Of a DNA stretch of 64,000 bases, positions 27,201 to 35,766 are shown one piece after another; position 1 is the stretch's first letter, and every line of letters starts with the position of its first letter. This DNA comes from Antedon mediterranea (lineage: Eukaryota; Echinodermata; Crinoidea; Comatulida; Antedonidae). The notes below the pieces were generated by a model that saw nothing but the letters and a program-made list of their open reading frames with translations, searched no databases and had not been told where the DNA came from. The position numbers were made by a program, and so were the translations under genes. The DNA lies in assembly GCF_964355755.1 (NCBI RefSeq), contig NC_092679.1, positions 18,466,932 to 18,530,931 of the forward strand, given 5' to 3'.

Positions 27201-28793
27201 ATTCTCGTTCAAAAACTCAAGTTCATATTCTATACTGCAATTCAATAATAATAATTTATACAGCAATTGAAATGTACCGCTTGACGTCTTATTGTTATTT
27301 TCATTTATGTGTTTTTATATTTTGTTAGCTTTAGTATGTTTTATTTTGGCGTCTGACACAAGCTTTTGCTTCATTGGCGACGCTACAATTTTGGAAAGAA
27401 ATGTTATTTTTTATTTGCTGTTCTATTTATTTGCTGTTAGCCGAAACCGTTCATATTAATGTAAATGTTTTTATGACATTTACAAATGACAATAAATTAA
27501 CTTGACTTGACTGAACAACATTTATACAATGTACTTCACTCAGAATGTTTAGATGGGGAGGGATAGGGAATCATCAAGCCTATTCCGATACATATGCTAG
27601 GCCAATTGGTAATAATGAGTATACATTACCAGTGTGTTTGGAGTATATACTATAATAATAATAACTTTATTTAAAAACGGATGCAACACTTGATCACCAT
27701 ATTGGTGTTTTTCACAAGGCCGTTACTTACAACAAAACTATTTAAACACAAGTTATCATTTACAGTACATATGATGAAAAAACTATACAAAAAAATTGAT
27801 TTCAATAAAAACATAAAGTTTCAAGTACAAAACGAAACCTGCATCGGATAATGAAGAACAGTTAAAAATAGCAGCAATTACACGTCACTTCATACTTCAT
27901 CTTGGGTTAGGAATTATCCGACATGTAGTATGGCAATACTATCAACTGCTAGCTCAAGAACGAAGCGATTGTTTTTTACGCTACAATGATTAAGCTCTTG
28001 TAATGACGTCATTATTTGTCAAAGCAGACATAGCCCTAGGATTTCTCACGCAGAATCCTGATTTTAACTAGTCTACTTTTTAACAGGATAGTTTCAACCC
28101 TGTGTAGATTACTATGATTGATTTCATTATTTATTCAGTCTATTTCAGTATATACATGACAAAAAAAAATCAAAATTGGGGAGACCAGGGTCAACCTTGG
28201 TGAACTTAATCACTGTAGCTGGGCCGGTTATTATATAGCCAGAGCGTCGGGTATACCTAAAATTTGTGGTGGGACGGAGCCACCCAGCATAAAGTTAATT
28301 CATTAATCTAAGCCCCCTGTTTTATCCCTAAGTACATAAGTGCTGAGTGTAATTTAAATATCTATATTGAAGTGTAAATATTAACTGTTGGTCCCCAAAT
28401 TAATGGTTAGCTAGATTAATACAGATTATATATAAAAAAGTATAATCCCACCCCACTAGAACATGAAATTGGGCCGAAATTGGGCCGACAGACTATACTC
28501 TGGGAAAATCAGGTTCAGGGAAAAAAAATGACTGTTAAAGCATTTATTGTAAACTCATCTGAACTGAATAGAGAGAGAGAGAGAGAGAGAGAGATAGGCC
28601 TACAACCAGATCAAAAGTAAATACTGGGACTATACCCGGGGATATGCCTTACATAAAGTAAACCCAAAGTGGGATTATACACGAGGATATACGGTATATG
28701 CAACATATTGTATATTACCTTATGATAAACTATAGCATTCGGATTGCACTGGTCATTAGCTCCATTGGTCTTGCGCCAATGGGCCATCTTCAT
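222..28793 (-). CDS. RGS7: R7-family regulator of G-protein signalling (RGS6/RGS7 type), 3' end off window
   Basis: GTPase-activating protein for Gi/o alpha subunits; R7 proteins act at membranes as dimers with G-beta-5. Coding exons (minus, 5' to 3'): 28793-28719, 23443-23347, 22440-22393, 19442-19284, 18644-18580, 18166-18090, 17198-17045, 16736-16686, 10052-9991, 9523-9410, 2699-2568, 296-222. All junctions keep frame with GT-AG signals and give about 369 residues. Domain order: DEP (about 26-110, including [14 protein letters not shown]), DHEX helices (to about 190, including [11 protein letters not shown] and [12 protein letters not shown]), GGL (about 232-275), RGS (from about 308, [12 protein letters not shown], then FSGENLRFW). 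Vertebrate family members are about 470-490 residues, so roughly the last 100 lie left of base 222. The start is the ATG at 28793; an ATG two codons later (MAHW) matches the vertebrate N-terminus in length. RGS6 versus RGS7 cannot be separated here. Confidence 0.95.
1026..1200 (-). mobile_element. LINE 3' end remnant
   Basis: Plus-strand sequence starts with a TTTTATTTTATTT-rich stretch followed by 'ttcaatttt', the same arrangement as the 3' end of the intact element at 3306 and of the fragment at 58380. Read on the minus strand it is a short retrotransposon tail ending in A/T-rich pentamers. It is heavily 5'-truncated and has no reading frame. Confidence 0.5.
1476..1870. repeat. Minisatellite of 'attcaggggacac' type inside a MITE-like element
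   Basis: About fifteen tandem copies of a 15-18 base unit (variants of tattcaggggacaccc) occupy 1476-1740. The array is followed by a shorter gapped copy and then 'ggattctactgtag' at 1857-1870, which matches the outer end of the 'agtagaacc' inverted-repeat family seen at 13055, 23049 and 24080. The open frames through the array are repeat artefacts. Confidence 0.65.
2760..2880 (+). mobile_element. Retrotransposon 3' tail remnant
   Basis: Short segment ending in 'gtcgaataaataaatgaaatgaaat', a polyadenylation-like signal followed by short tandem repeats. This is the usual look of a 5'-truncated CR1/L2-type LINE tail. No coding sequence remains. Confidence 0.35.
3128..3305. repeat. Left half of a local tandem repeat split by the LINE
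   Basis: Two partial copies of a roughly 100 base unit containing 'gaagatggctaggc', 'acatacacatt' and 'attgtccacaccggatttt'. Matching copies resume at 6866-7050 on the far side of the LINE, so the element landed inside a pre-existing local duplication. Bases 3299-3305 (taactat) form the likely target-site copy. Confidence 0.6.
3306..6855 (-). mobile_element. Near full-length CR1-like non-LTR retrotransposon with 2A peptide
   Basis: A 3.55 kb element on the minus strand: about 21 bases of 5' leader, one open frame of 1080 codons, then roughly 290 bases of 3' untranslated sequence ending in an (ATAAA)n-like tail. It is flanked by a candidate 7 base target duplication, taactat, at 3299-3305 and 6856-6862. 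The frame has no stops or frameshifts, which suggests recent insertion. Only one frame is seen; no separate ORF1 precedes it. CR1-clade assignment rests on the endonuclease-plus-RT architecture and on the published occurrence of 2A peptides in CR1-type elements of sea urchin. Confidence 0.88.
3592..6834 (-). CDS. LINE polyprotein: N-terminal segment, 2A peptide, APE endonuclease, reverse transcriptase
   Basis: 1080 residues. Residues 1-133 are a lineage-specific N-terminal segment with a hydrophobic stretch (about 17-30) and several cysteines. Residues 134-142 read GDIETNPGP, a perfect match to the 2A ribosome-skipping consensus; separation would fall between G141 and P142. Next comes an apurinic-type endonuclease (about 155-365) with [19 protein letters not shown] and TSDHIGI motifs. 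The reverse transcriptase (about 630-890) has the [18 protein letters not shown] and [13 protein letters not shown] blocks, with the catalytic YADD at 817-820. All catalytic motifs look intact. Predicted products are a 141-residue N-terminal peptide and a roughly 939-residue endonuclease/RT. The role of the N-terminal peptide is unknown; in sea urchin, some 2A-like sequences double as secretory signals. Confidence 0.93.
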   Translation of the reverse strand: MTHTAPFYGLRKIKEFSILYLWFYYIILINSNQYVQWSQVTVNFNDRCVYDNKNYVFHGFVNDATSARPIVFRTVNNNDQWSGVKHNTIEFAYLPDCQCGTACRQPKSRKFFSRPIAYYSNHTACFSIDILSAGDIETNPGPMNSRMKDLNEIHRPNNIKIAMFNARSIANKIQDLQVRIENNVDIVLLTETWLDPTIKSAEIFPLDYCVHRNDRNRHGGGVLIACKHSIDVLSVDIDTNIEVQLAEIHVSGGSILLGCVYRPPSSSREWLTNFQELSDNILSIMHKYTAVIIAGDFNYDFGSNSNCNIEFENIMSSLNLVQLVNFPTRYANNGSHSMLDLVFCNNNDIIHNVTGEPGISTSDHIGIFFDLAGRLVCPKQVPRYFYQYKKVNHDDFFQTLNSVPWDICFTQLNLDSTWACFKDLFLAAIDDCIPKAKSKPRRKSIWITTEIIKMSRKKRRLYRDAKKHPNNMYKWEKYRKFSNALRETTRKSHYDYLHNLSLGCKSNPKRFWSYVKKKRKCATERKYTLNGNIIDSDLNATKAFSKYFHSNFTEDNDDFNVTNETSYCNHSEIVLPLTSIVINRDQIFRALLSLDTNKSPGPDGITPMMLSMAAPVISPILLKIFQMSLDQGIVVKEWKLANVVPIFKSGSRNDISNYRPISLCSVVGKVLERIVADHFLFHLQCNAFVSPVQHGFYPGRSCVTQASSIYHEWSKILDGTNPPVVDAIFLDWEKAFDRVSHPKLLRKLHNFGLCGPILKWMGSFLTDRCQQIVLNGLISDRTQVVSGVPQGSVLGPLLFNSFVFDLPMSITSQIRQYADDTVVFRPIRCEYDAILLQKDLDNIDEWCQNNMMRLNAKKCKVLHITRKRNPIHARYHIHTNDLQAVTSYKYLGIHFESNLSWSTHVSAITTKSLQIVGFIKRFVIFNDPVILMRLFNGLCRPILEYAAPVWVPHQKQHITSINKPLRRITKLCAKGDYEQRLEHLNLPSMDQRVCFLSILFIMKCMYGRIDLNIHDFVDFNPRYSESVIFKHKYARTNSFKYSLYTNFPRVWQEIPNYIREHSLFSFNTFVTALRSYVRQL
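6856..7050. repeat. Right half of the local tandem repeat split by the LINE
   Basis: Contains two diverged copies of the unit described at 3128-3305 ('attgtccacaccagatttt', 'gatggctaggcctaa', 'acatacacatt'). Bases 6856-6862 (taactat) match 3299-3305 and mark the LINE 5' junction. Confidence 0.6.
9524..9990. other. RGS7 intron, nothing recognised
   Basis: Short AT-rich intron between the GGL exons. No repeats or coding signals were recognised. Confidence 0.5.
13052..13222. mobile_element. MITE-like element, 'agtagaacc' inverted-repeat family
   Basis: Begins 'aagtagaacctcc' and ends 'ggaggagttctactgt', so the two ends are imperfect inverted repeats. The interior has 'gggacccaacaaagtgg' and repeated 'aataggggt' motifs that recur at 7235-7260, 23049-23325 and 24080-24165. 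No coding capacity. Confidence 0.6.
14270..14545 (-). mobile_element. tRNA-derived SINE
   Basis: Read on the minus strand it starts with a tRNA-like head containing a B box (ggttcaatcc) near 14475-14490. The body includes 'aactgctctgcaataatcgg' (plus strand, about 14322). A partial copy of the body is inserted in an OTUB1 intron at 39569-39675. Confidence 0.5.
14640..14825 (-). mobile_element. tRNA-derived SINE
   Basis: The minus-strand head (14825-14750) has an A-box-like 'tggctacttggtgg' and a B box 'gggttcaattccc', about 40 bases apart as in a tRNA promoter. The body ends in an A-rich tail near 14640. Not a functional tRNA gene: it is embedded in a longer repeat. Confidence 0.55.
15440..15605 (+). 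other. Hammerhead-like motif, possible second Penelope-like terminus
   Basis: CTGATGA at 15453-15459 is followed by a GGGC/GCCC hairpin, GAAA at 15476-15479, and a short stem plus TA ending at 15488. These are core hammerhead elements. However, stem I does not pair and there is an extra A after the CTGATGA core, so this copy is probably degenerate. Confidence 0.4.
15737..15785 (-). ncRNA. Hammerhead ribozyme (type I)
   Basis: Read on the minus strand from 15785: stem I 5' strand GTCTC (15785-15781); core CTGATGA (15780-15774); an eight-pair stem II GTGAGTTG/CAACTCAC with a CA loop; GAAA; short stem III (CA, loop AGCC, TG); then T-A and the stem I 3' strand GAGAC (15741-15737). All invariant core positions are present, and stem I pairs over five bases. 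Predicted self-cleavage falls after the A at 15742. Hammerheads of this type are known in Penelope-like element terminal repeats, which fits the adjacent endonuclease remnant. Confidence 0.85.
15871..16195 (-). pseudogene. GIY-YIG endonuclease C-terminal remnant of a Penelope-like element
   Basis: Conceptual translation from about 16195 down to the TGA at 15871 reads as about 107 codons, with [36 protein letters not shown] and [13 protein letters not shown]. These are typical of the endonuclease domain of Penelope-like elements. One TAA interrupts the frame near 16138. The first half of the domain and the whole RT are missing, so it is a dead fragment. Confidence 0.85.
16737..17044. other. 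RGS7 intron, nothing recognised
   Basis: Short intron with no recognisable repeats or coding sequence. Confidence 0.5.
17770..18086. repeat. 22 base minisatellite running into an RGS7 splice donor
   Basis: About fourteen copies of a 22 base unit (ttgttgataacatttaacta plus aa), decaying to shorter 'ttgttgataacattaacaaa' units at the right. The last unit (caaattgttgataac) runs straight into the donor of the exon ending at 18090, so the first bases of that intron are repeat sequence. Confidence 0.85.
18238..18370 (-). mobile_element. Possible LINE 3' end remnant
   Basis: A/T-rich 'tttatttatttagtttatttc' start followed by 'agggtgatctatccagcatc' and an A-rich run. It resembles the 3' terminal region of a CR1-type or RTE-type element in reverse orientation. 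Weak evidence. Confidence 0.3.
18976..19110 (-). mobile_element. SINE-like 3' end, family also at 27655
   Basis: 'ataataataaaaactttattt' followed by 'caatggtgtttttc' and 'acaaggc'. The same order of blocks occurs at 27655-27780. On the minus strand this is a body ending 'aaataaagtttttattatta', an ATT-type SINE tail. Confidence 0.5.
19546..19681. mobile_element. MITE, 'agctctgtctacac' family, copy 1
   Basis: Terminal inverted repeats: 'agctctgtctacactatc' at the left, and its imperfect complement (gatagtgtggacagacct) at the right. It is flanked by TAA on both sides (19543-19545 and 19682-19684), the three-base TWA duplication typical of PIF/Harbinger elements. The interior shares 'gatatcacca' and 'gggcacatta' blocks with the other copies. 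Confidence 0.75.
19741..20035 (-). mobile_element. tRNA-derived SINE, copy 1
   Basis: The minus strand begins with a tRNA-like head (A-box-like gtggcgcagtgtg near 20030; B box ggttcgaatcc near 19985). It runs through a body with a conserved 'aggtgtataaatgggtaccc' block and ends in 'tattattatta' at 19741. It is about 80% identical by eye to the copy at 38813-39128. Confidence 0.8.
20169..20328. mobile_element. MITE, 'agctctgtctacac' family, copy 2
   Basis: Full-length copy: 'agctctgtctacactatcaa' at the left and 'ttgatagtgtagacagagc' at the right, with a left flank of TAA. The interior has 'gatgatgtcatatcactacc' and duplicated 'accatatttgg' blocks. Confidence 0.8.
20600..21425. repeat. Nested direct repeats around 'gtacaaagtctatatccaaa'
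   Basis: The 20 base block 'gtacaaagtctatatccaaa' or close variants recur at least eight times. Larger blocks ('ggtgatgtacatttgtacag' through 'ccactgattt'; 'atgcaggcataaactattgt') recur two or three times at about 160 and 340 base spacing. This indicates successive segmental tandem duplication. The hydrophobic reading frames here are repeat artefacts. Confidence 0.8.
22078..22190. mobile_element. MITE, 'agctctgtctacac' family, truncated copy 3
   Basis: Left end 'ggtctgtccacactatcaaa' and interior 'gatgatgccatatcactacc' are present. The right inverted repeat is missing: the homology stops near 22190. Confidence 0.7.
22524..22845. repeat. 29 base minisatellite in an RGS7 intron
   Basis: About eleven tandem copies of a 29 base unit containing 'catcagcttgtgtggacac' plus 'gcattgt'. 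Because 29 is not a multiple of three, all three frames stay open with a shared repeating peptide. These are artefacts, not genes. Confidence 0.9.
23048..23326. mobile_element. MITE-like element, 'agtagaacc' family, with internal repeats
   Basis: Left end 'aagtagaacccctc' and right end 'ttagaggttctactgt' are inverted repeats. Between them are three diverged copies of a roughly 55 base block ('accctgatgcaggggacatc'). Confidence 0.65.
24076..24168. mobile_element. Short MITE-like element, 'agtagaacc' family
   Basis: 'ggtagaacctctattaatgg' and, 60 bases on, 'ccttaatagaggttct' form an inverted repeat. Between them is 'aaccaagcaaagtgtc', related to the interior of the copy at 13052. Confidence 0.6.
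27270..27520 (+). mobile_element. LINE 3' end remnant
   Basis: Ends in 'atgacaataaattaacttga' followed by a second 'cttgac'. This is a polyadenylation-like signal plus short tandem tail, characteristic of 5'-truncated CR1/L2-type insertions. Confidence 0.5.
27655..27790 (-). mobile_element. SINE-like 3' end, family also at 18976
   Basis: 'ataataataactttatttaa', then 'atattggtgtttttcacaag' and 'gcc'. The same block order occurs at 18976-19110. Confidence 0.5.
28569..28594. repeat. (GA)n microsatellite
   Basis: About thirteen uninterrupted GA dinucleotides in the RGS7 intron just downstream of the start exon. Confidence 0.9.
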
Positions 28794-28920
28794 GATGCTC
28801 TCTCCAATGTAATAGTGGTCATTCGCTGTCTTTAGCCTGTAGGGACATAAACATTGAAAGCATTTTAAATAAAGACAATGATTAAAAAATGCAAAATCAT
28901 TCTTTTTTCAAAGTGACTAA

Positions 28921-29094
28921 AGGTCTGTTTACATTATAAAACATTATGTGACAAAAAATATGTGATGTGCCAATATATGGACGTGATGATGTCATATCGG
29001 TACCATATTTGGGTATATCACTACCATATCACTACCATATTACTGCACATCACACTTTTTTTTGTCAAACTAGTTTGATAGTGTAGACAGAGCT
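28921..29094. mobile_element. MITE, 'agctctgtctacac' family, copy 4
   Basis: Full-length: left 'aggtctgtttacattataaa', right 'tttgatagtgtagacagagct', flanked by TAA at 28918-28920 and 29095-29097. The interior carries 'gatgatgtcatatcgg' and repeated 'actaccatat' blocks. Confidence 0.8.
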
Positions 29095-30825
29095 TAAGTA
29101 AAAACCTTTTAAAAAGCTCAATTAATGTTAAATAATTTTAATTTCTTTCAATTCTCACCAACAGTGAGGATTTAAATCTAACTGCCACTCAATCTTGGTT
29201 ATATAATAATTATTTATCTTTTTTAACTATATTAAATTTCTTATAATTTTAGTATTATTCATTAAAAACACAAAAAGAAAAAATTGACTTATTTCACAGT
29301 GGTTCTTCTGCTTCATCGTTTCTCAGAAAAAAAAAATTGATGGTGCTAATTTTTAAACTAGTCCACAATCTCAAATGAAAAAAAATAAATTGATAGCATA
29401 GGGTAATTTTTTATTAACATTGTACAGCGGGCTAGTACTAATTCAAGCCCTGCAGTATATTTACTAGTCATTTAGTCCCAAAGCTCATCCAAAATAAGAG
29501 CGAAATTTTTCCATTATCATTAGCAAATGGCATTGCCATTTAAAATGTCATTATTACCATTATAGTTTTACATATTCGTTATACTGAAGATTCTGACAGG
29601 TTGAAATTGGTGTATGTTGTTGTGTTTTATGACTATGCTATATACGCATGCAATCTCTTACTTTACATGCATGTTACAAATTTGTAGTAACGTTTGATCT
29701 TTACAAAATGGAGTTACCGTTTTCAGGCGTACAGATTTAATTGATTGGAATTGAGAATATTCATTTGGTTTTGTAATAAGATGTATAACTGTAATTTTGG
29801 GATAAAAATGTAAACAGCAAATAAATTAATGACACAAATCTTTTTATTATCATTTAATACACATTATTGTAAGTATATTAGGCCACATAATGCAATTATC
29901 TGTTGTTGCATTTGCAGAATAGAATTTCTCTCTGCCTGTTAACAAATATAAATTACTTAACTTGCATATTATTAAATTTTGATTTCATAGCTATTGTGTA
30001 TTTGGTTCAGAAAAGGAATGAGATTAATTTTATAGTAAAATTAAATAATAGTTTTCATAAAATATTGGTGCAAGATAGAAAAATGACATTCGGGCTAGTT
30101 AAAGCCTATAGTACTGCCAAGACAGAAAACAAAATTAAAATAACAAATTAAAATGTTCTGCTTCAACTGTAATAATTGAAATAATATGTCATAATTGTAA
30201 TGTAGGTACAAGCTAGCAATAAATTAATAAAACTTGGGCTAGTACAGTACAGAAAACTAGAACAGTGGGCTAGTGATAACACAAAATTAAAATCATGTCC
30301 TGCTTTAACTGAATAATTGAATGAAATATCAATAGCCTCTAGGGAAAGAAACAATGATTTGGAAACTAAACAAATTAAAGGTGAGATGACAGGCAACATA
30401 AGGATTAGAATGGTCACACAACAATTAAATTCATTACGTATTCCGCATTTTGTGTCTGTCGGCGCCTTTGGGAGTTTCTATAATCCTTTGCAGCCAAACT
30501 GGAATCGTGTTTAAAGATACAAGCAAATAATGTAGAACAATATTCACAACATTAATTTGCATAAACTTATTTTTTTTGCTGCCATTTAAATGTTAATTTT
30601 AATACATGGTATGGAAAGTACAGTATACAAGATTAAAATGTTGTATCCTTGTTTTGTCAAAGAATACATAAATTAATAACTATAGGCCTACTTACAGTTA
30701 GTTATCTGTGATGAACTAATTAATACCAGTAAGGAAAAACAATAACAATGGCTCAAATTAGTATTAGCTTAGTATAAAATAAGTTGGAAAAAATCACTCT
30801 TGAAAGTTAATTCTTGTTTCCCCAG

Positions 30826-31737
30826 GCAAACAAATTCTTATTCACTCTGGGCAAGTCAAATAATATTCACTCTGGGTAAGCCAATTCTTATTCACTCTGG
30901 GCAAGCCAATTCTTATTCATTCTGGGCAAGCCAATTCTTATTCATTCTGGGCAAGCCAATTCTTATTCATCCTGGGCAAGCAAATTCTTATTCACTCTGG
31001 GCAAGCCAATTATTATTCACTCTGGGCAAGCCAATTCTTATTCACTCTGGGCAAGCCAGTTCTTATTCATTCTGGGCAAGCCAATTCTTATTCACTCTGG
31101 GCAAGCCAATTCTTATTCACTCTGGGCAAGTCAATTCTTATTCATTCTGAGCAAGCCAATTCTTATTCACTCTGGGCAAGCCAATTCTTATTCACTCTGG
31201 GCAAGCCAATTCTTATTCACTCTGGGCAAGCCAATTCTTATTCACTCTGGGCAAGCCAATTCTTATTCATTCTGGGCAAGCCAATTCTTATTCATTCTGG
31301 GCAAGCCAATTTTTATTCACCCTGGGCAAGCCAATTCTTATTCACTCTTGGCAAGGCAATTCTTATTCATTCTGGGCAAGGCAATTCTTATTCACTCTGG
31401 GCAAGCCAATTCTTATTCACTCTGGGCAAGCCAATTCTTATTCATTCTGGGCAAGGCAATTCTTATTCACTCTGGACAAGGCAATTCTTATTCACTCTGG
31501 GCAAGGCAATTCTTATTCACTCTGGGCAAGCCAATTCTTATTCATTCTGGGCAAGGCAATTCTTATTCACCCTGGGCAAGCCAATTCTTATTCACTCTGG
31601 GCAAGCCAATTCTTATTCACTCTGGGCAAGCCAATTCTTATTCACCCTGGGCAAGCCAATTCTTATTCACTCTGGGCAAGCCAATTCTTATTCACTCTGG
31701 GCAAGCCAATTCTTATTCACTCTGGGCAAGCCAATTA
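30826..31737. repeat. 25 base minisatellite, about 36 copies
   Basis: Tandem units built on 'gcaagccaattcttattcac' plus 'tctgg', with very low divergence between units; common variants are 'attc' for 'actc' and 'aggcaat' for 'agccaat'. The open frames of 116 and 159 codons across it are translated repeat, not genes: they end once the array stops. Confidence 0.95.
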
Positions 31738-34700
31738 AACTGCTTCAAGGCAAATCCTCTTTCCCCTTATGTTTATACAAAATCTATACATAATAAATTT
31801 ATTTTAATGTTTATTTTATCACAGTAGTGGGCTAGTCAAATATAACAATAACTAGTTCCGTTGGCTAGTAGTGACAAGCAAAATGGAATTGACTATGTGA
31901 GTAGATTTTCTATATGAGATACCAATAATTACACTGGTATATGATCAATAATTATATAATTCTTAATAGTAATATATTACTTGTAGGTGATGACTTTGGA
32001 TCTGATTATAAATATTATAATTTTATTATAATATTTCCCTTTAGAAATTTAAATATTTTAGCCAAGAGATTGTACTGTATCTGAACAGTTAACAAATTAG
32101 ATCATCTATAGAAGTATAAAAAGAGATAATCGAATAAGAAAGAACGAAATGGAAAGAAACAGACAAAAATAGCAACATAAAAACAAATAATAATATGAAT
32201 TAAAAAAATCCCTAATGAATGCAGTTGCAATAAAAAATGTATAAATTGATAAATTTCCACGGACGGCTTCTCCTGTTTAGAGAATGAAACAAAATGATTG
32301 ATTTAAATCATTAAATAATATAGTTGAAAAAAAATACCAAAAATAGAAATTAAAAACTAATAATTACTATCAAAACTCATAATAATTATTATAGCTCTAC
32401 TAGTTTTACCATTCAGATTTTTCAAAATTAATATGTATATAATAAATGTAAAATAATAATCATTTATATCTGAGCATATATATATGAATTAAATAACTAA
32501 AATAAAAAGAATGATAATTTTAGTGTATTCTAAAAAAATATAAAAACATAAGCATATAATGTATTTAACATAACATAAAATTACGTCGTATTTGAACGTT
32601 TTTTTTCCAAGTATTAATAATTTGTAAATATTAATTAATGTAACGATTAATTGCATATTATTTGAAGTTTTAATCCTCTTTATAATCAATTTAATAATTT
32701 AAAGAGAACGACAATAAACAGCGTTGGAACGATTTACCAAACACAATCCAGCCTACCTAACATACAGCTCACAGTAAACCTAAAAGATTCAGCGTCGTGC
32801 CATCAATTTACCCGCATAGTATTACGTGTGCACTCAGGCATGACCTAAAATTCATATCACAATCTGTAAAAGAGCTAGCTACATTACTAACCTATATTGC
32901 AGAGCATTCGCTACGATTCACGGTAACCTTACTCAACGGCATTAACTGTGCGCTGAAGTGTGACAGTATTATTTGTGTAATGAAGCATGACCTTCAACTC
33001 AAGGAGTTATTTTTTTAATACCGCGGTGCATATATTCTGAGAAAGAGACAGTGTTCCGGCCAAAATCATGATGTTAATCTAAATATTATTGATTTAATAG
33101 TGTTTAATTAATATTAGTATATTGTACATTAAAAGGCCCTATTTATATTGAAACAATTGACTCTATTACTATTCACAGTCAATATTACATTATTTTTTCA
33201 ATACATTTTTTAGCACATAAAACTAAAAAAGGTAAGCACATTACAAAATGTATACAATAACTGTATTAAACACAGCTGAGTCAGCTACAAGAAAATTACC
33301 TATTATGAGAATACTTTACTTGAAATAAAATATTTAGATTTTTTTTTCAATTTACACTGTCCATCATAATAAATCTATTAACTTTTTTATAATTAATAAT
33401 TATTAAATGATTAGGCTTATTACTGTACATACATACATTTCCTGCTAGTTAAAAGTTTGACAGAAAGAAACAAAATTTGTAAGAGTCCTATTACAAGTAA
33501 CAAAACAGACGAGGATTTAAAACCTGTGCTAACAAAATGTAATATTAAAATTTAGTCAAAGAGTAGTTCATAATTTAATTTAAATTTAGCTGTCAAAAGG
33601 GGGTAACATGTTCATCCCTAGATCCTCCGCTGCAGTCAGAATAATATCTAACAGTAGTAGGGGAAAATGGTGAACAGACATCTACATTTGTATTGGGTGT
33701 AAAATCAAAACAATTGAGGGTGCACATTTTTTTTTTTTTTTTCATTCTGTATTCTGTTCCAAATGTTTGTTAAAAACTATTAATTCCTGGTGTATTTATA
33801 ATATTACAGGCAAGGTGTGGCCAAAAAATATGTTTTGATCATACATTCTAATAATTATCGATAATATCTATAATTTCCCCTATGTTTCACAATTTTTTGG
33901 GATTTTTATTGTACTACAGGATTTTGTTGAAAATAAGCATTTTTCAGTGGGGGATACTGTAGTTAAAATTCTTATTCTTTTGTACACAAAAATAGAAGGC
34001 ATTTTTAAACAATTAGGAAAAATAAATGGTGTGGTGTGGTAAAAAATATTATTAGATGACTATTATATAGGTAATATAACTTGAATTTTACGTTTCTGGT
34101 ATTTTTATTTAACTTCAGACGTTTATTTTCGCCGTATAGCAAAAATAATTGATTGCATACTTTTTTAACTTTCTACTACTGAAAAAAGTCTATCTGGTTT
34201 TTATGACAGAAATTTGCCAAATGTTGTATTTGGCCATTTTAAGGGAAATTCATGTTTTTCTGTTACACATATTTGTTTTATGTATATTTAACCAGATATT
34301 ATATTTAAAATTCACGCCTGTACCTGATACGATGAGCTTTAAACATAATTTAAATTTTCAGTGAATGGAATATTTACATTTGTCTCACTGGAAAATATTA
34401 TCTACTATAAATGGTAAAGTAAAATTTATGGTTTAACCTGTCTTTAATAAAGTATTTTCTATTTGCACTTGAGTTATCTATTGAGTGTATGTATATTGTT
34501 TAGTCTACTGTGTAGATTGTAACACATTAATTACATTATCAATACTGAAGGCCTATCTGAATATAAATGACATTATCTGAATATAAATTAAAACTCTCAA
34601 ATATAATCTGTTAATTGCTTCCAACTAGAAACATGACCAAAAAAAAAAAAAAAATAGTAAAAAACTAACATTAAAAACATACAGTAGCTGTCTATATGAA

Positions 34701-35766
34701 TCTGTATGTAATGAATAGAAATATGAATATTAGGTATGGAAAGCCCAAACTGCCTTAAAATCTACTAATCTGTTTGTGGTATGACAATTTTGTCAACTAA
34801 AGTTTGCAGTTATCAGTTTTACATCAAAGTTTTGCAGAGAACTGAGAGTTTGAGCAGTATGAGGATCCTCGCTATACAATTTAACTTGATTAATCACATA
34901 GTTGCAGTCAGTCTATTGTTCTGGTTTGGATCCAGAGTTTTGTTTTAACTGGTTTCCATATAAAAAGGAGGCTCTGGTTTTCACATGCCCATAATAGTGA
35001 TATGGAATAAAAGGTCTAACAGAATAACCAGAGTAGTAAGTGAAAGTAACTGAAATTGGTAACACGTCACCACACTAATAATAGATTTACTTTTTGAAAA
35101 CATGCGTTTCTTGCAAAATTGAAGGTGTCCAGATCTCACACTCCTTCCACTGGTTGGATCCACCTAAATCTTATGTACAGTAGGTGTGTTGGGGTCAGCA
35201 GAGATGTTGCAGATATGACAAGAAAAGTGTTTTGAATTCAAAGTTTAACTTTCACTTCACTTGGCTTGTAAATATTTCTCACCCTGTCAATGGACTTTTT
35301 GAACTACAAGAGCACACTTAATTTCAAGTTCTATATACAATGAATTAAACAAAATAATCGTACAGTTTCATCCGACATGAAGAACTGTAGTGTAATTACG
35401 ACAGTGAGGCTACTAGGCTATCTTATAAATGCTGTGTATAAGAATTATTCTGGCCACAGTGACGAAAAGAAGCGTATTGATGTTCTTTACTTTCTAGAAA
35501 TCGCAAACAAAATTCCGATCTAAACTCTATGAAAACCACATTATTTTAGAGCATTTAATATAATTAAACAACAAACAGTGGCAAATATTTTAAATCTATC
35601 TGGATTAAACTCATATCATATGGTTAGGTAATATGAATAGACCTTTGATAAATCAAGTCTCATCACTACCAGCAGAGCCAAATATTTCATGGTAATTAAC
35701 ATACGATTTTGTCAACAAACATCAATAATACAATACACAATACATCTATTTAGTAGACCTACTTAC

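Larger units (their letters stand above)
23444..28718. other. RGS7 first coding intron
   Basis: 5.3 kb, very AT-rich. A short 'agtagaacc' element sits at 24076-24168, a LINE tail at 27270-27520, a SINE-like end at 27655-27790 and a (GA)n microsatellite at 28569-28594. The stretch 24170-27270 shows only simple A/T and 'gatgat/aataat' low-complexity sequence. Confidence 0.6.
28837..35766. other. Large intron in the RGS7 5' untranslated region
   Basis: 6.9 kb between the start-codon exon and the probable non-coding exon. It contains a MITE (28921-29094), a two-copy repeat around 'gggctagt' and 'acaaaattaaaat' (30085-30325), and the 25 base minisatellite. From 31850 to 35766 I see only AT-rich sequence with no convincing coding region. 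Confidence 0.55.

Noticed and set aside
30800-31827. Open frames of 116 and 159 codons with a repeating hydrophobic peptide
   Set aside because: They are the 25 base minisatellite read in frame; sequence outside the array is not coding and units vary without regard to codon position.
32797-33018. 73-codon plus-strand frame
   Set aside because: Isolated, no family resemblance and no supporting splice signals.
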